From positions 1-23,647 of the forward strand of contig CAZJAQ010000017.1 in NCBI GenBank assembly GCA_964544285.1: a stretch of 23,647 nucleotides of DNA, written 5' to 3'. The translations under genes and the position numbers were made by a program. Shown one piece after another: positions 7,382 to 15,428 of this stretch. This DNA comes from CAYGVX01 sp964544285 (lineage in GTDB: Archaea; Thermoproteota; Bathyarchaeia; Bathyarchaeales; SOJC01). Below the pieces are notes generated by a model. It was not told the DNA's origin. It was given only the letters and a program-made list of their open reading frames with translations, and searched no databases. Each line of letters opens with the position of its first letter. Within the stretch, counting starts at the first letter, position 1.

Positions 7382-8095
7382 ATGGCGAAGAAGCCCCTGA
7401 GACACGCCGAGCGCCTAGAAATCCACTACGACAAACAACACTGGCAACTACTGAAAGCCCTACGCTTCGAAGCGATAAAACTCATGGAGGTGCTGGAGAA
7501 GGCAAACATAGCTACCATCACGCATGGAAGCATAACCCGAGGCGACGTCAACGCAAAGAGCGACGTAGACATCTTCATACCCAACCCCCCATCATCCTTC
7601 ACGATAGAAACAACGCTAGAAAGAGCGAACATCCAGCCAGCCAGACGCCTAATCGTACAAGCCACACCCCACTACGCCGCCAAAGGCTACGTCGAAATCG
7701 ACAAACAACACGCCGTTTCCTTCCCCCTAGCCAAAATGCGCCAAGTGGAAAGAGAATTCTACCGCTTCGGCGGAGAAACCACCCTAACCACACTGAAAGA
7801 GGACAGAAGAGTGGCGGGCGTCGACAAACGCCTCATGCTAATACAACCCACACCAAAAGGACACGTCGAAACCACAATAATAGGCAGAGAAGAAGAAGCA
7901 GCCAAACTCCTAGGAATCTCCACAGAAACAGTGCTAGACCGCGTACACGCACTCCTAAGGAGAGACGAAGTAGGCAGGACGGGCGTGTTCATCGAAAAAG
8001 AACTGATGCCAGATGAAACCTTCGAGATGGCTCTTAAGAAGCTCGCCGAAACCAAACCCGAAGTAAGACGGCGCCTAAGATTCTACGAAAAATAA
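7382..8095 (+). CDS. Predicted nucleotidyltransferase (COG1665-like)
   Basis: This is a 237-residue cytosolic protein. The nucleotidyltransferase signature is HGSITRGDVNAKSDVDIFI at about residues 48-66, with the GS pair at 49-50 and metal-binding D61 and D63. This is the pol-beta superfamily pattern. A helical and basic C-terminal part (about 165-237) includes KLLGISTETVLDRV, which resembles a helix-turn-helix. It matches the archaeal family annotated as predicted nucleotidyltransferase, whose substrate is not established. The gene ends 6 bases from the end of convergent pelota. Confidence 0.8.
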   Translation: MAKKPLRHAERLEIHYDKQHWQLLKALRFEAIKLMEVLEKANIATITHGSITRGDVNAKSDVDIFIPNPPSSFTIETTLERANIQPARRLIVQATPHYAAKGYVEIDKQHAVSFPLAKMRQVEREFYRFGGETTLTTLKEDRRVAGVDKRLMLIQPTPKGHVETTIIGREEEAAKLLGISTETVLDRVHALLRRDEVGRTGVFIEKELMPDETFEMALKKLAETKPEVRRRLRFYEK

Positions 8096-8101
8096 TTCTA
8101 C

Positions 8102-9205
8102 TCAGCCCACAGGAAAACGCAGAAGCGCCGCGACTCCCCCCAGAGCTAGCAGCTTCTGACCAGCCTCATGCTCCACACTTATGACTACGACTTTTCCACC
8201 CTTCTCCTCAACCTTCTTCATCAACCCCTCCAAAACCAGCCGCCCCTCATCCGAAGCATCCCTTATGGCGAAGTCAGCCACCAGAAGGGTCTCAACAGCC
8301 CCGTAATCGTCCGCTTTCTGCACTTGCTCCAACCCATACGTCACGTCGCCCTTCTCTCTCGCAAGCCTCGCAAGCACCTCCTCAACCACACGGGCTTCCT
8401 CCGCAACGCGAATGTGCTTCAACGCCCCTTCCAAGATGCCGGAGCGCAAAGCCTCCTGAACCCCCACCAACCCGCTGCTGTTCACGCTCTTCACGTCCAC
8501 CACAGCCCCAGCAACCTCGGAAGCCTCACTCTCAACGTACTTGGCGAAGTGATTCTTCACAAAACCCACCCCGATAATCACGATTGAACAACGAGTACTC
8601 TGCCACACCTCTCTCAGCGCGTTCAACACATTCCTAAAATAACTTTGCAGAGCCTTTGCCCTCTTCTCCGCTTCCAACTTACCCGGAAGACTCGCCCTGC
8701 CCTCAGCCTTCACGTCCACCCCATACTGCCTAATCAAAGTGATGCAGTATTCCTCGCTGTCGATGGAGACAACGATGACAGGTGGTGCATCAAAGCGACT
8801 TGCCCTCTCGAGACGGTTAACCTGATGACCCAACCATTTCTCCTTCACAATCGTTACTGGCTTGTTCACGGCGACGTTCAACGTGTGATGGCTCCCTCTT
8901 CCAGCGACGTCTTCGGGCGCCTCGTGTATTCTTCCGTGAACCCTTAGACGGTTTAAGCTGCGATCCCAGACGACCTCTTCTACCCTTACTCCGAGAAAGA
9001 CCGAAACCCGCTTTCCTTTTTGGGGTCTCGAGTAGTCGGCATCAACCTTCGTCTCCCTAGATGTCCGCGCATAGACCAAGTCGCCCTTGTAGATGATGTT
9101 GTACAGGTGCCACAAGTCGTCCAACGTAGTGGGCACTAGTTTAACGATGCCCTTCTTGAAGTTCTTCTCCAGAAGCCTCAATCGTGCAAACGCCTGCCGT
9201 GTCAC
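8102..9205 (-). CDS. pelA: Pelota, mRNA surveillance and ribosome rescue factor
   Basis: This 367-residue protein has the three eRF1-like domains. The N-terminal Sm-like domain (about 8-135) contains TLDDLWHLYNIIYKGD and RVHGRIHEAPEDV. The central RNase H-like domain (about 140-265) has VIVVSIDSEEYCITLI, and the C-terminal L7Ae-like domain (about 270-367) ends in GGVAALLRFPVG. It has no GGQ motif, as expected for pelota. With the archaeal EF-1 alpha partner it splits ribosomes stalled on mRNAs. The start is the GTG at 9205. A TATA-like CTTTTAATAT lies about 24 bases upstream, so it may be leaderless. A TTG at 9181 is a less likely start. Confidence 0.95.
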   Translation of the reverse strand: MTRQAFARLRLLEKNFKKGIVKLVPTTLDDLWHLYNIIYKGDLVYARTSRETKVDADYSRPQKGKRVSVFLGVRVEEVVWDRSLNRLRVHGRIHEAPEDVAGRGSHHTLNVAVNKPVTIVKEKWLGHQVNRLERASRFDAPPVIVVSIDSEEYCITLIRQYGVDVKAEGRASLPGKLEAEKRAKALQSYFRNVLNALREVWQSTRCSIVIIGVGFVKNHFAKYVESEASEVAGAVVDVKSVNSSGLVGVQEALRSGILEGALKHIRVAEEARVVEEVLARLAREKGDVTYGLEQVQKADDYGAVETLLVADFAIRDASDEGRLVLEGLMKKVEEKGGKVVVISVEHEAGQKLLALGGVAALLRFPVG

Positions 9206-9224
9206 TTAATAGGAGAACGTTTGC

Positions 9225-9240
9225 ATATTAAAAGTTAAAA
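9225..9240. promoter_or_regulatory. AT-rich promoter element between pelota and polB
   Basis: ATATTAAAAGTTAAAA lies in the 71-base gap between divergent pelota and DNA polymerase B. On the minus strand it sits about 24 bases from the pelota GTG. On the plus strand it would give polB a leader of roughly 15-20 bases carrying the GGAG site at 9264-9267. Confidence 0.4.
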
Positions 9241-9276
9241 CCCGCAACCGCCGATTCTATTCTGGAGAGCGATTCT

Positions 9277-11643
9277 TTGAAGCTTACGTTTTGGCTTTTA
9301 GACGTCAACTACGAAACGAGGAATGATGCACCCGAGCTCTGGATGTGGGGCATAGACACCCTCGGAAACCGCGTCTTGATAATCGACAGAAACTTCAAAA
9401 CCTACTTCTACGCAACGCTGAAGGAAAATGCGAACGCCGAAAAAATTGCCAAGGAGATTAAGCGAAAACAGACCGAGTCTCCGTCAATCCTTAAGGCAGA
9501 ACCCGTCGAGAAAAGATATTTTGGCAAGCCCGTGAAGGCGTTGAAAGTCACCGTTCAAAACCCAGATGCGATGGCGAAGTATGCTAAGGCGCTGGGAGCT
9601 TTTGAGGGTGTTGAAAAATGCTTGGAAGACGATGTTCGGTTTTCCATGAGATACCTAATCGACAACGACGTTTCGCCCTGCGAATGGCATGAGATAGAAG
9701 TGGAGCAGACAGATGGCGTTACCAACGCTCAAGCAGACAAAGTTTACCTTGCCAAGTCTTCCCCCGAGCCTGTGGAAAAGACAGAAGTTCCAAAACTGCG
9801 CATACTCGGCTTCTCGGTCATCTGCTACAGCAAAAAGGGGATGCCGAAACCCAACAAAGACCCAGTCGTGATAATCTCCGCTGCCACCAACACTGGTGGT
9901 GGAAAACAGTTTGTCTCCAAGAACTCAGACGACAAGCCTGTCATCGAGGGTTTCGTGGATTATGTCCGCCGATTCGACCCAGACGTTATCGTCGGCTTCG
10001 GCACGAACCGTCAAGACTGGCCCTACTTGATCGAGCGTGCCAAACGGTTAGGCTTGAAACTTCACGTGGACAGAGTTGAGACTGAGCCGCATACCAGTGT
10101 CTATGGGCATGTTTCAGTCACGGGAAGAGCAAACGTTGACCTGTTCGACTTTGCGGACGAGCTGCCGAAGGTGAAGTTAAAAACGCTGGAGAATGTGGCT
10201 GACTATCTGGGCGTTATGAAGGTTGAGGAGCGCACGGTCATAGAAGACATAGAATATGCTTCTTACTGGGAAAACAAGGAAAAACGCTCGGTTCTGCTCG
10301 AATTCTCCAAACAGAATACGCAATGTATCATGGGAGTAGCTGATGCTCTGTTAGGTTTCGCCTTGCAGCTCTCTTCACTAGTAGGTCTACCCCTTGACCA
10401 TGTTGTCACGGCTGCTGTGGGGTTCAGGGTTGAATGGTACTTGATGAAAAGAGCCCACAAAATAGGCGAGCTTATACCAAAACGCACCGAACGACCCTAC
10501 ATTCCATACGCAGGCGGGTTGGTCCTTGCTCCGAAGGTTGGGGTGCACGAGAACGTGGCAGTCTTGGACTTCAAAGCTATGTACCCGAACCTTATGATAG
10601 CCTACAACGTTTCGCCCGACACTTACATACCTCAGGAAGAACCGAAAGTATCAACAGAGGTAAATGTTGCGACGGGTACGAAGCATCGATTTCGTAGAGA
10701 GCCCTCTGGCTTCTACAAGGAAGTGCTGTCGAGCCTCATCAAAGAAAGAGATGCTGTGAAGGCAAAACTAAGCAAGTTGGATGCGAAGAGTTCTGAGTAC
10801 CGTGTTTTGGATGCGCGTCAAAAGGCAGTCAAGGTAATCACGAACGCCACGTATGGTTATGCTGGGTGGATAGGGGCGAGATGGTACATTAAACCAGTCG
10901 CAGAAGCCGCTGCAGCTTGGGGCAGATACACAATTCAAGAAACGATAGGCATAGCTGAAAAACTCGGCTTGGAAGTTGTTTACGGCGACACGGACAGCGT
11001 CTTCATAAAACACGACCCACAGAAAGTCGTCAAACTTGCCCACGAAATAGACAGGAAGCTCGGTCTTGAGATAAAGCCCGACAAAATCTACAAGCGCATC
11101 TTGTTCACCGAAGCAAAAAAACGCTACTGTGGACTGTTGCCCAGCGGGGAGCTGGACATTGTGGGTTTGGAGGTTATTCGAGGCGACTGGGCAGACGTAG
11201 CCAGAAAGGGTCAAGAGAAAGTGTTAGAGATTCTGTTAAAGGAAGAGTCTCCTAAGAAGGCGGTGCAGTTCGTACAGCAATACGTGGCTGATTTGCGGGC
11301 GAAGAAAGTGCCCTACAAGGACCTCGTCATTTGGAAGGCGCTAACGAAGCCAGTTGAAGAATACGCTGTGAAGGCGCCTCACGTGGAAGCGGCGAGGATG
11401 CTGAAGAAGGAAGGCTGGGAGCTTTCGGCGGGCGACAAGATAGGCTACGTGGTAACAGTTGGAACAGGACGCCTGTACACGCGAGTAAAAACCTTCATGC
11501 TTGCGTCTTATGAAGAAGTGGACGTGGACTATTACGTCACAAACCAAGTTGTTCCCGCAGTTGCTCGAATACTCAACGTGTTCGGTGTGAAAGAGGAGGA
11601 ACTTCTACCCTCAGAGAAAACCTTGGACAGATTCCTTTCCTAG
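9277..11643 (+). CDS. polB: Family B DNA polymerase with degenerate 3'-5' exonuclease site
   Basis: This 788-residue polymerase starts at a TTG preceded by GGAG at 9264-9267. The polymerase site looks complete. Motif A is VLDFKAMYPNLM with D431, motif B is KVITNATYGY at 519-528, and motif C is VYGDTDS with D571 and D573. The YAGG linker motif is at 411-414. The exonuclease domain fold is recognisable but its catalytic residues are changed. Motif I, normally FDIE or similar, reads FSVI (S180, V181, I182), losing both acids. Motif II keeps N244 and D247 in GTNRQD. Motif III, normally YxxxD, reads FSKQN (F343, N347). Proofreading should therefore be absent or very weak. The polymerase may be a repair or accessory enzyme working beside a second proofreading polymerase. 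Confidence 0.95.
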   Translation: MKLTFWLLDVNYETRNDAPELWMWGIDTLGNRVLIIDRNFKTYFYATLKENANAEKIAKEIKRKQTESPSILKAEPVEKRYFGKPVKALKVTVQNPDAMAKYAKALGAFEGVEKCLEDDVRFSMRYLIDNDVSPCEWHEIEVEQTDGVTNAQADKVYLAKSSPEPVEKTEVPKLRILGFSVICYSKKGMPKPNKDPVVIISAATNTGGGKQFVSKNSDDKPVIEGFVDYVRRFDPDVIVGFGTNRQDWPYLIERAKRLGLKLHVDRVETEPHTSVYGHVSVTGRANVDLFDFADELPKVKLKTLENVADYLGVMKVEERTVIEDIEYASYWENKEKRSVLLEFSKQNTQCIMGVADALLGFALQLSSLVGLPLDHVVTAAVGFRVEWYLMKRAHKIGELIPKRTERPYIPYAGGLVLAPKVGVHENVAVLDFKAMYPNLMIAYNVSPDTYIPQEEPKVSTEVNVATGTKHRFRREPSGFYKEVLSSLIKERDAVKAKLSKLDAKSSEYRVLDARQKAVKVITNATYGYAGWIGARWYIKPVAEAAAAWGRYTIQETIGIAEKLGLEVVYGDTDSVFIKHDPQKVVKLAHEIDRKLGLEIKPDKIYKRILFTEAKKRYCGLLPSGELDIVGLEVIRGDWADVARKGQEKVLEILLKEESPKKAVQFVQQYVADLRAKKVPYKDLVIWKALTKPVEEYAVKAPHVEAARMLKKEGWELSAGDKIGYVVTVGTGRLYTRVKTFMLASYEEVDVDYYVTNQVVPAVARILNVFGVKEEELLPSEKTLDRFLS

Positions 11644-11703
11644 AAAATCCATGAACAAGATAGAAGAAGCTACATAAAGGAGTTCTCAATTGGATATCGA
11701 AAA

Positions 11704-12648
11704 GTGTGCGAAAGAATGATCATCGAAGTCGAAGGCTTGGTGAAACATTACGGTGAAGTCATAGCAGTTGACAGCGTTTCCTTCAACGTTGAAGAAGGGG
11801 AAACCTTCGGGCTGCTGGGTCCGAACGGCGCCGGAAAAACGACGTTGATGGAGATACTATGTGGCTTGAGAGGATTTTACGAGGGAAAAGCGACGATCAA
11901 TGGCTTTGACCTCAGTAAAGATTCGCGCAAGATTCGTGGACTGATCGGCTTTTGCCCTCAAGAAACCTTGCTCTACGACTTATTGAGCGTCCGAGAAAAT
12001 CTTACTTTTTCAGCTTCGCTTTATTCGCTCAGTTCTGCGAAGTTTAAGGAGAGGCTTGAATTCGCCTCCAAAGTGCTGGGCGTCGGAGAGTTCTTGAAAA
12101 GGAGGGTTCAACAACTTTCTGGTGGGATGAAGAGACGCGCAAACCTCGCAGCCTCCATAATTCATGACCCGCCAATCGTAATCCTAGACGAACCGACCGT
12201 CGGCTTCGACCCTAACATCAAGAGAGAGTTTTGGGAACTGATAAAAAACCTCAAGCATTACGGGAAAACCGTTCTCCTCTCTACGCATGATATGTATGAG
12301 GCTGACGAGATTTGCGACAGGGTTGCAATAATGGATAGAGGAAAAATTGCGGCGCTCGACCAGCCTCACGTCTTGAAGAAAGCGATGGGTGGAGAGCCAG
12401 CGATACACATACGGGTGAAGGAAACTCAGAGAAAGAAGGCGCTCACAATTCTCAGGGGATACAACTGCACTTTGACGGATGATGAGATACGAGTCTTCAC
12501 CGCGAACCCGTGGGAAATCATGAACGAAATGTCAAACAAACTGAGCTCACAAGAAGTTTTTGCCGAAAAAATCGAGATAGTTGAACCCACACTAGAAGAC
12601 GTCTTCATAAAACTGACTGGAAGAAAACTGACGGAGGAATCGACGTGA
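11704..12648 (+). CDS. ABC transporter ATP-binding subunit (DrrA-like, ABC-2 exporter)
   Basis: The nucleotide-binding domain shows Walker A GPNGAGKT at 39-46, Q-loop CPQE near 84-87, signature LSGGMKRR at 138-145, Walker B IVILDEPTVGFD with D162 and E163, and the switch His in LSTHDMYEADE. The C-terminal 80 residues form the extra domain usual in DrrA/CcmA-type exporters. The start is either the GTG at 11704 or the ATG at 11716 (MIIEVEGLVK). A TATA-like ACATAAAG about 27 bases before 11704 would fit a leaderless GTG start. The stop overlaps the permease start by 4 bases. Substrate unknown. Confidence 0.92.
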   Translation: MCERMIIEVEGLVKHYGEVIAVDSVSFNVEEGETFGLLGPNGAGKTTLMEILCGLRGFYEGKATINGFDLSKDSRKIRGLIGFCPQETLLYDLLSVRENLTFSASLYSLSSAKFKERLEFASKVLGVGEFLKRRVQQLSGGMKRRANLAASIIHDPPIVILDEPTVGFDPNIKREFWELIKNLKHYGKTVLLSTHDMYEADEICDRVAIMDRGKIAALDQPHVLKKAMGGEPAIHIRVKETQRKKALTILRGYNCTLTDDEIRVFTANPWEIMNEMSNKLSSQEVFAEKIEIVEPTLEDVFIKLTGRKLTEEST

Positions 12649-13763
12649 ACTCGATAATAGGAATAGCCGTAAAAGACATCAAAACGTTCTTCAGGGAAAG
12701 AGGTACAGTCTTCTGGACGATAGCCTTCCCAGTGATGATTATGCTGCTGTTCACTGCCATTTTTGGACGGAACATACCTTTCAACGCAACCATAGGAGTA
12801 GTCGACTACGAGCAAAACTCGACGACAACAGCAAGCATCGTATCTGGTCTTAACCAAACAGGGTTCCTCACAGTCAGAAACTTCGCAAACGAGACAGAAG
12901 CATGGAAAGAACTGAACAAGACCAACATACGCGCCTTCATTACAATCCCCGAAAACTTCACCCAAGACCTCTATCTCGGCAAGGCGAGCGTGGAGCTCGT
13001 CGTAGACGGCACGTACCTTGATGTGAGCCAGCTAATCAGAGGCGGAGTAAAAACCTTCTTCACAGAATTCTACAAAAGCTATTACCTTCAAACCCACGGA
13101 ACCAACTACACCGACCCAGTTACGATAAACGAAGAAGTGGCAGTAATCGGAGAACAAGTAGGGTATAAAGAGAATATTGTTCCAGGCATGCTGACTTATC
13201 CGCTCTTGTTCTCGAGCATGGTGGTAGCCACAGAAGCAATCGTCCTCGAAAGAGAGAGGGGAACGTTGAAGAAGATTAGGGTTGCACCCATCCGCCCCAT
13301 AAACATGCTTCTCGGCAAGACCTTGGCAGCCTTAGCCCAAACAACCATATCGATCGCCATCATGGCTAGCCTAGCCATAGTCCTTCTGGGTCCAAGGCTT
13401 AGTTGGAACGTTCCGCTGCTAATCCCAATATTCTTCTTAGGCTCGATAAACGGTATAGCCCTGGGCTTGATAATATCCTGCATCGGAAGGTCACCCCAAG
13501 AAGCGTCAAACGCAGCCACGACGATAGCGATAGTGCTACAATTCTTCACGGGTATGTACTTCCCCATAGATTATCTGCCAACTTACATGCAGCAGATGGG
13601 TCGAGTGATACCCGTGACTTACGCTGCCCAAGCATTGAGGGATATAATGATTCGAAACGCCACAATCACTGACCTACTTCTGCCCATAGCAACTCTCGCA
13701 GTGTCCGCCGCCGTCTTGTACGGGGTCGGGGTTCTTCTCTACAAGAGATGGGTAGAAAAATAA
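12645..13763 (+). CDS. ABC-2 type transporter permease (DrrB-like)
   Basis: This 372-residue membrane subunit is coupled to the ATPase gene by a GTGA overlap. One helix near the N-terminus (about 22-40) is followed by a large external domain to about residue 178, then five helices at about 183-365. The family arrangement is that of ABC2_membrane_3 proteins. The external domain carries seven N-glycosylation sequons (N47, N58, N70, N82, N91, N104, N154), consistent with exposure on the outside of an archaeal membrane. The conserved ERERGTLKKIRVAPI coupling segment is near residues 202-216. It probably exports a lipid, drug or small molecule with the upstream ATPase. It converges on dnaG with 7 bases between stops. 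Confidence 0.9.
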   Translation: MNSIIGIAVKDIKTFFRERGTVFWTIAFPVMIMLLFTAIFGRNIPFNATIGVVDYEQNSTTTASIVSGLNQTGFLTVRNFANETEAWKELNKTNIRAFITIPENFTQDLYLGKASVELVVDGTYLDVSQLIRGGVKTFFTEFYKSYYLQTHGTNYTDPVTINEEVAVIGEQVGYKENIVPGMLTYPLLFSSMVVATEAIVLERERGTLKKIRVAPIRPINMLLGKTLAALAQTTISIAIMASLAIVLLGPRLSWNVPLLIPIFFLGSINGIALGLIISCIGRSPQEASNAATTIAIVLQFFTGMYFPIDYLPTYMQQMGRVIPVTYAAQALRDIMIRNATITDLLLPIATLAVSAAVLYGVGVLLYKRWVEK

Positions 13764-13770
13764 CGTGCCC

Positions 13771-14910
13771 TTAGCCTTGGATGTCAGCGAAAGTGATTAG
13801 ATGCACGTTTAGGGGCTGTTTCACGACGTCAGAAACGCGTGCAGCCACGAGGTACTTGACGTTCTTCTGGCTGGCTACGTCTACGAGGCGCTGTGTTATG
13901 ACGCCGTCGAAAACCACGGTGTCCACGTCCTCTGTTTGCTGAAGCTTCTCTGCGAGCTCGCTCACGGGCAAGCGCTCCTTCTGCTCCATCTTCTCGTTGA
14001 GCAACACCGCCTCCAGAGTGCCCTCTAATTCCTTCGCGATTCCAACCAGCTGCTTCGGAACGAGCACTCTCCGCTTTTCCCTCTTACCCCCCTTCAACTG
14101 TTCCATGGGAACTCTACTGTCAAGCGCCGCCGTGATTTCTTTGCAGTTCAATTCCTCAACCTCCACTCCCGAAGGAGCCCTCGCAATGTATCTTACGTTC
14201 GTCACCTGCATCAACTCCTTGAGTATCAAGTCTCCTCCGCGGTCGCCGTCTAGAAAAGCCGTCGCTTCCTTTTCTTTAGACAGTTTAATTATCGTTTCAG
14301 GAACTTTGGCTCCCTCAAGAGCGACGACGTTGAGTATCCCGCACCTCAAGAGGTTTAAAACGTCAGCGCGACCTTCAACGACGATTATTTCTTTTGCACT
14401 GTCGACTTCGGGACCCGCCGTGAGTTCATCCTTGCCATATTTTTCGACTTTAGCAGTTCGCAGTGTTTCTGAGACTTGGCGAAAAATCTCGTCAGTGGTC
14501 GGCATGGATTCGATGTTCCATTGGTGAAGAATCTCTTTTGCGCGGGTTATGATGAGTTTGCGTCTCGAATCGCGTATGTCTTCAACTTTCTCCAGCGTGA
14601 CTTTGGAGTTGCATGGACCAACTCGGTTTATGCTTTCCAAGCTGGCAGCAAGGATAGCGGTGGAAACACGGTCGAGGCTCGTTGGAATAGTGATTGTGCC
14701 TGTTGTTTTGTCCTGTTTTGATTGTAGGTTGATTTCGATTCTTCCGATTCTTCCAGACTTTTGCAGTTCTCGCAGATCTAACTCGGGTCCGAAAAGACCT
14801 TCTGTTTGTCCGAAGACTGCTCCTATAACGTCTGGTTTTTCTACCACGCCTTCGATTTCGAATTTTGCGTGTATTACATACTTTACTGTAACGGTTTGTG
14901 ATGATCCCAT
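13771..14910 (-). CDS. dnaG: Archaeal DnaG-type primase
   Basis: This is a 379-residue protein with a central Toprim domain. The conserved Glu is in VVEGRADV (about E179) and the acidic pair is in FLDGDRGGD (about D221 and D223). The N-terminal region (YVIHAKFEIEGVVEKPDVIGAVFGQTEGLFG) is typical of archaeal DnaG, which is both a primase and a component of the RNA exosome. The open frame reaches a TTG at 14925, but GGAGGTGA directly upstream of the ATG at 14910 makes that the start. It follows a second Toprim protein on the same strand, 73 bases upstream. Confidence 0.94.
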   Translation of the reverse strand: MGSSQTVTVKYVIHAKFEIEGVVEKPDVIGAVFGQTEGLFGPELDLRELQKSGRIGRIEINLQSKQDKTTGTITIPTSLDRVSTAILAASLESINRVGPCNSKVTLEKVEDIRDSRRKLIITRAKEILHQWNIESMPTTDEIFRQVSETLRTAKVEKYGKDELTAGPEVDSAKEIIVVEGRADVLNLLRCGILNVVALEGAKVPETIIKLSKEKEATAFLDGDRGGDLILKELMQVTNVRYIARAPSGVEVEELNCKEITAALDSRVPMEQLKGGKREKRRVLVPKQLVGIAKELEGTLEAVLLNEKMEQKERLPVSELAEKLQQTEDVDTVVFDGVITQRLVDVASQKNVKYLVAARVSDVVKQPLNVHLITFADIQG

Positions 14911-14915
14911 TAACG

Positions 14916-14923
14916 TCACCTCC
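14916..14923 (-). promoter_or_regulatory. Ribosome binding site that fixes the dnaG start
   Basis: GGAGGTGA on the minus strand ends 5 bases before the ATG at 14910. The upstream in-frame TTG at 14925 would overlap this site, so translation from it is unlikely. Confidence 0.7.
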
Positions 14924-14983
14924 AAGTGATATTTTTTGTAAGGATTAGCATCACTTAATGTGAAACGTAAACCGACTATTCGG

Positions 14984-15421
14984 TTACAGTTTCCTCTCTA
15001 TTATAGTTTGCGAATTTTCAGTCTTATTCTTCAGGGTGTGGAGGTAGGGTAGTAGTCCTTCTATGTCTTTGACGTCTCGGCTTACGAGGCTGCGGAGTTC
15101 TTGCCAGAAGAACGTGTTGGGTTTTACTGTGGTCTGCTCGAGGTATTGGGTTAATCGTTTGGTCCATTCTCTTCCGCGTCTGTCAAAATCCAGTAGCAGT
15201 ATCACCTCTTCTACGTCGAGTTTCTCTATTTCTGTTGCTAGGGCTAGGAAGGATTTTCTTGCTTTTGCTGCGATTATGTCGCCGCACAACGCAAGTTTGC
15301 GGAGAACGTCGACGTCGTTTTGGCCTTCTACGACAATCGGTGTGCCCTTGGCTGATTGAACGGCTAGTCTTTCCAGGAGTTCTTCGATTTTCTCCATCTT
15401 TTCTTTCAAGTGGGCTGACAA
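14984..15421 (-). CDS. Small stand-alone Toprim protein (UPF0292-like)
   Basis: This 145-residue protein is almost entirely one Toprim domain. The conserved Glu is in PIVVEGQNDVDVLRKL (about residues 28-43) and the acidic pair is in ILLLDFDRRGREW (about 74-86). It matches the small archaeal Toprim family annotated as UPF0292 or RNase M5-related, whose activity is not established. The start may be the TTG at 15421, 7 bases after the tyrS stop, or the ATG at 15397. It lies between tyrS and dnaG on the same strand, so a nucleic acid cleavage or processing role is likely. Confidence 0.85.
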   Translation of the reverse strand: MSAHLKEKMEKIEELLERLAVQSAKGTPIVVEGQNDVDVLRKLALCGDIIAAKARKSFLALATEIEKLDVEEVILLLDFDRRGREWTKRLTQYLEQTTVKPNTFFWQELRSLVSRDVKDIEGLLPYLHTLKNKTENSQTIIERKL

Positions 15422-15428
15422 GTTTATC

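Noticed and set aside
12426..12965. A 179-residue open frame opposite the ABC gene junction
   Set aside because: It is antisense to two well-supported ABC genes, is rich in Cys and Tyr from reverse reading, and has no family pattern.
13997..14527. A 176-residue plus-strand frame inside dnaG
   Set aside because: It is a serine-rich shadow of the dnaG coding strand; the Toprim motifs are on the minus strand.
14911..14925. TTG at 14925 as the start of dnaG
   Set aside because: The GGAGGTGA site overlaps it and is correctly spaced for the ATG at 14910.
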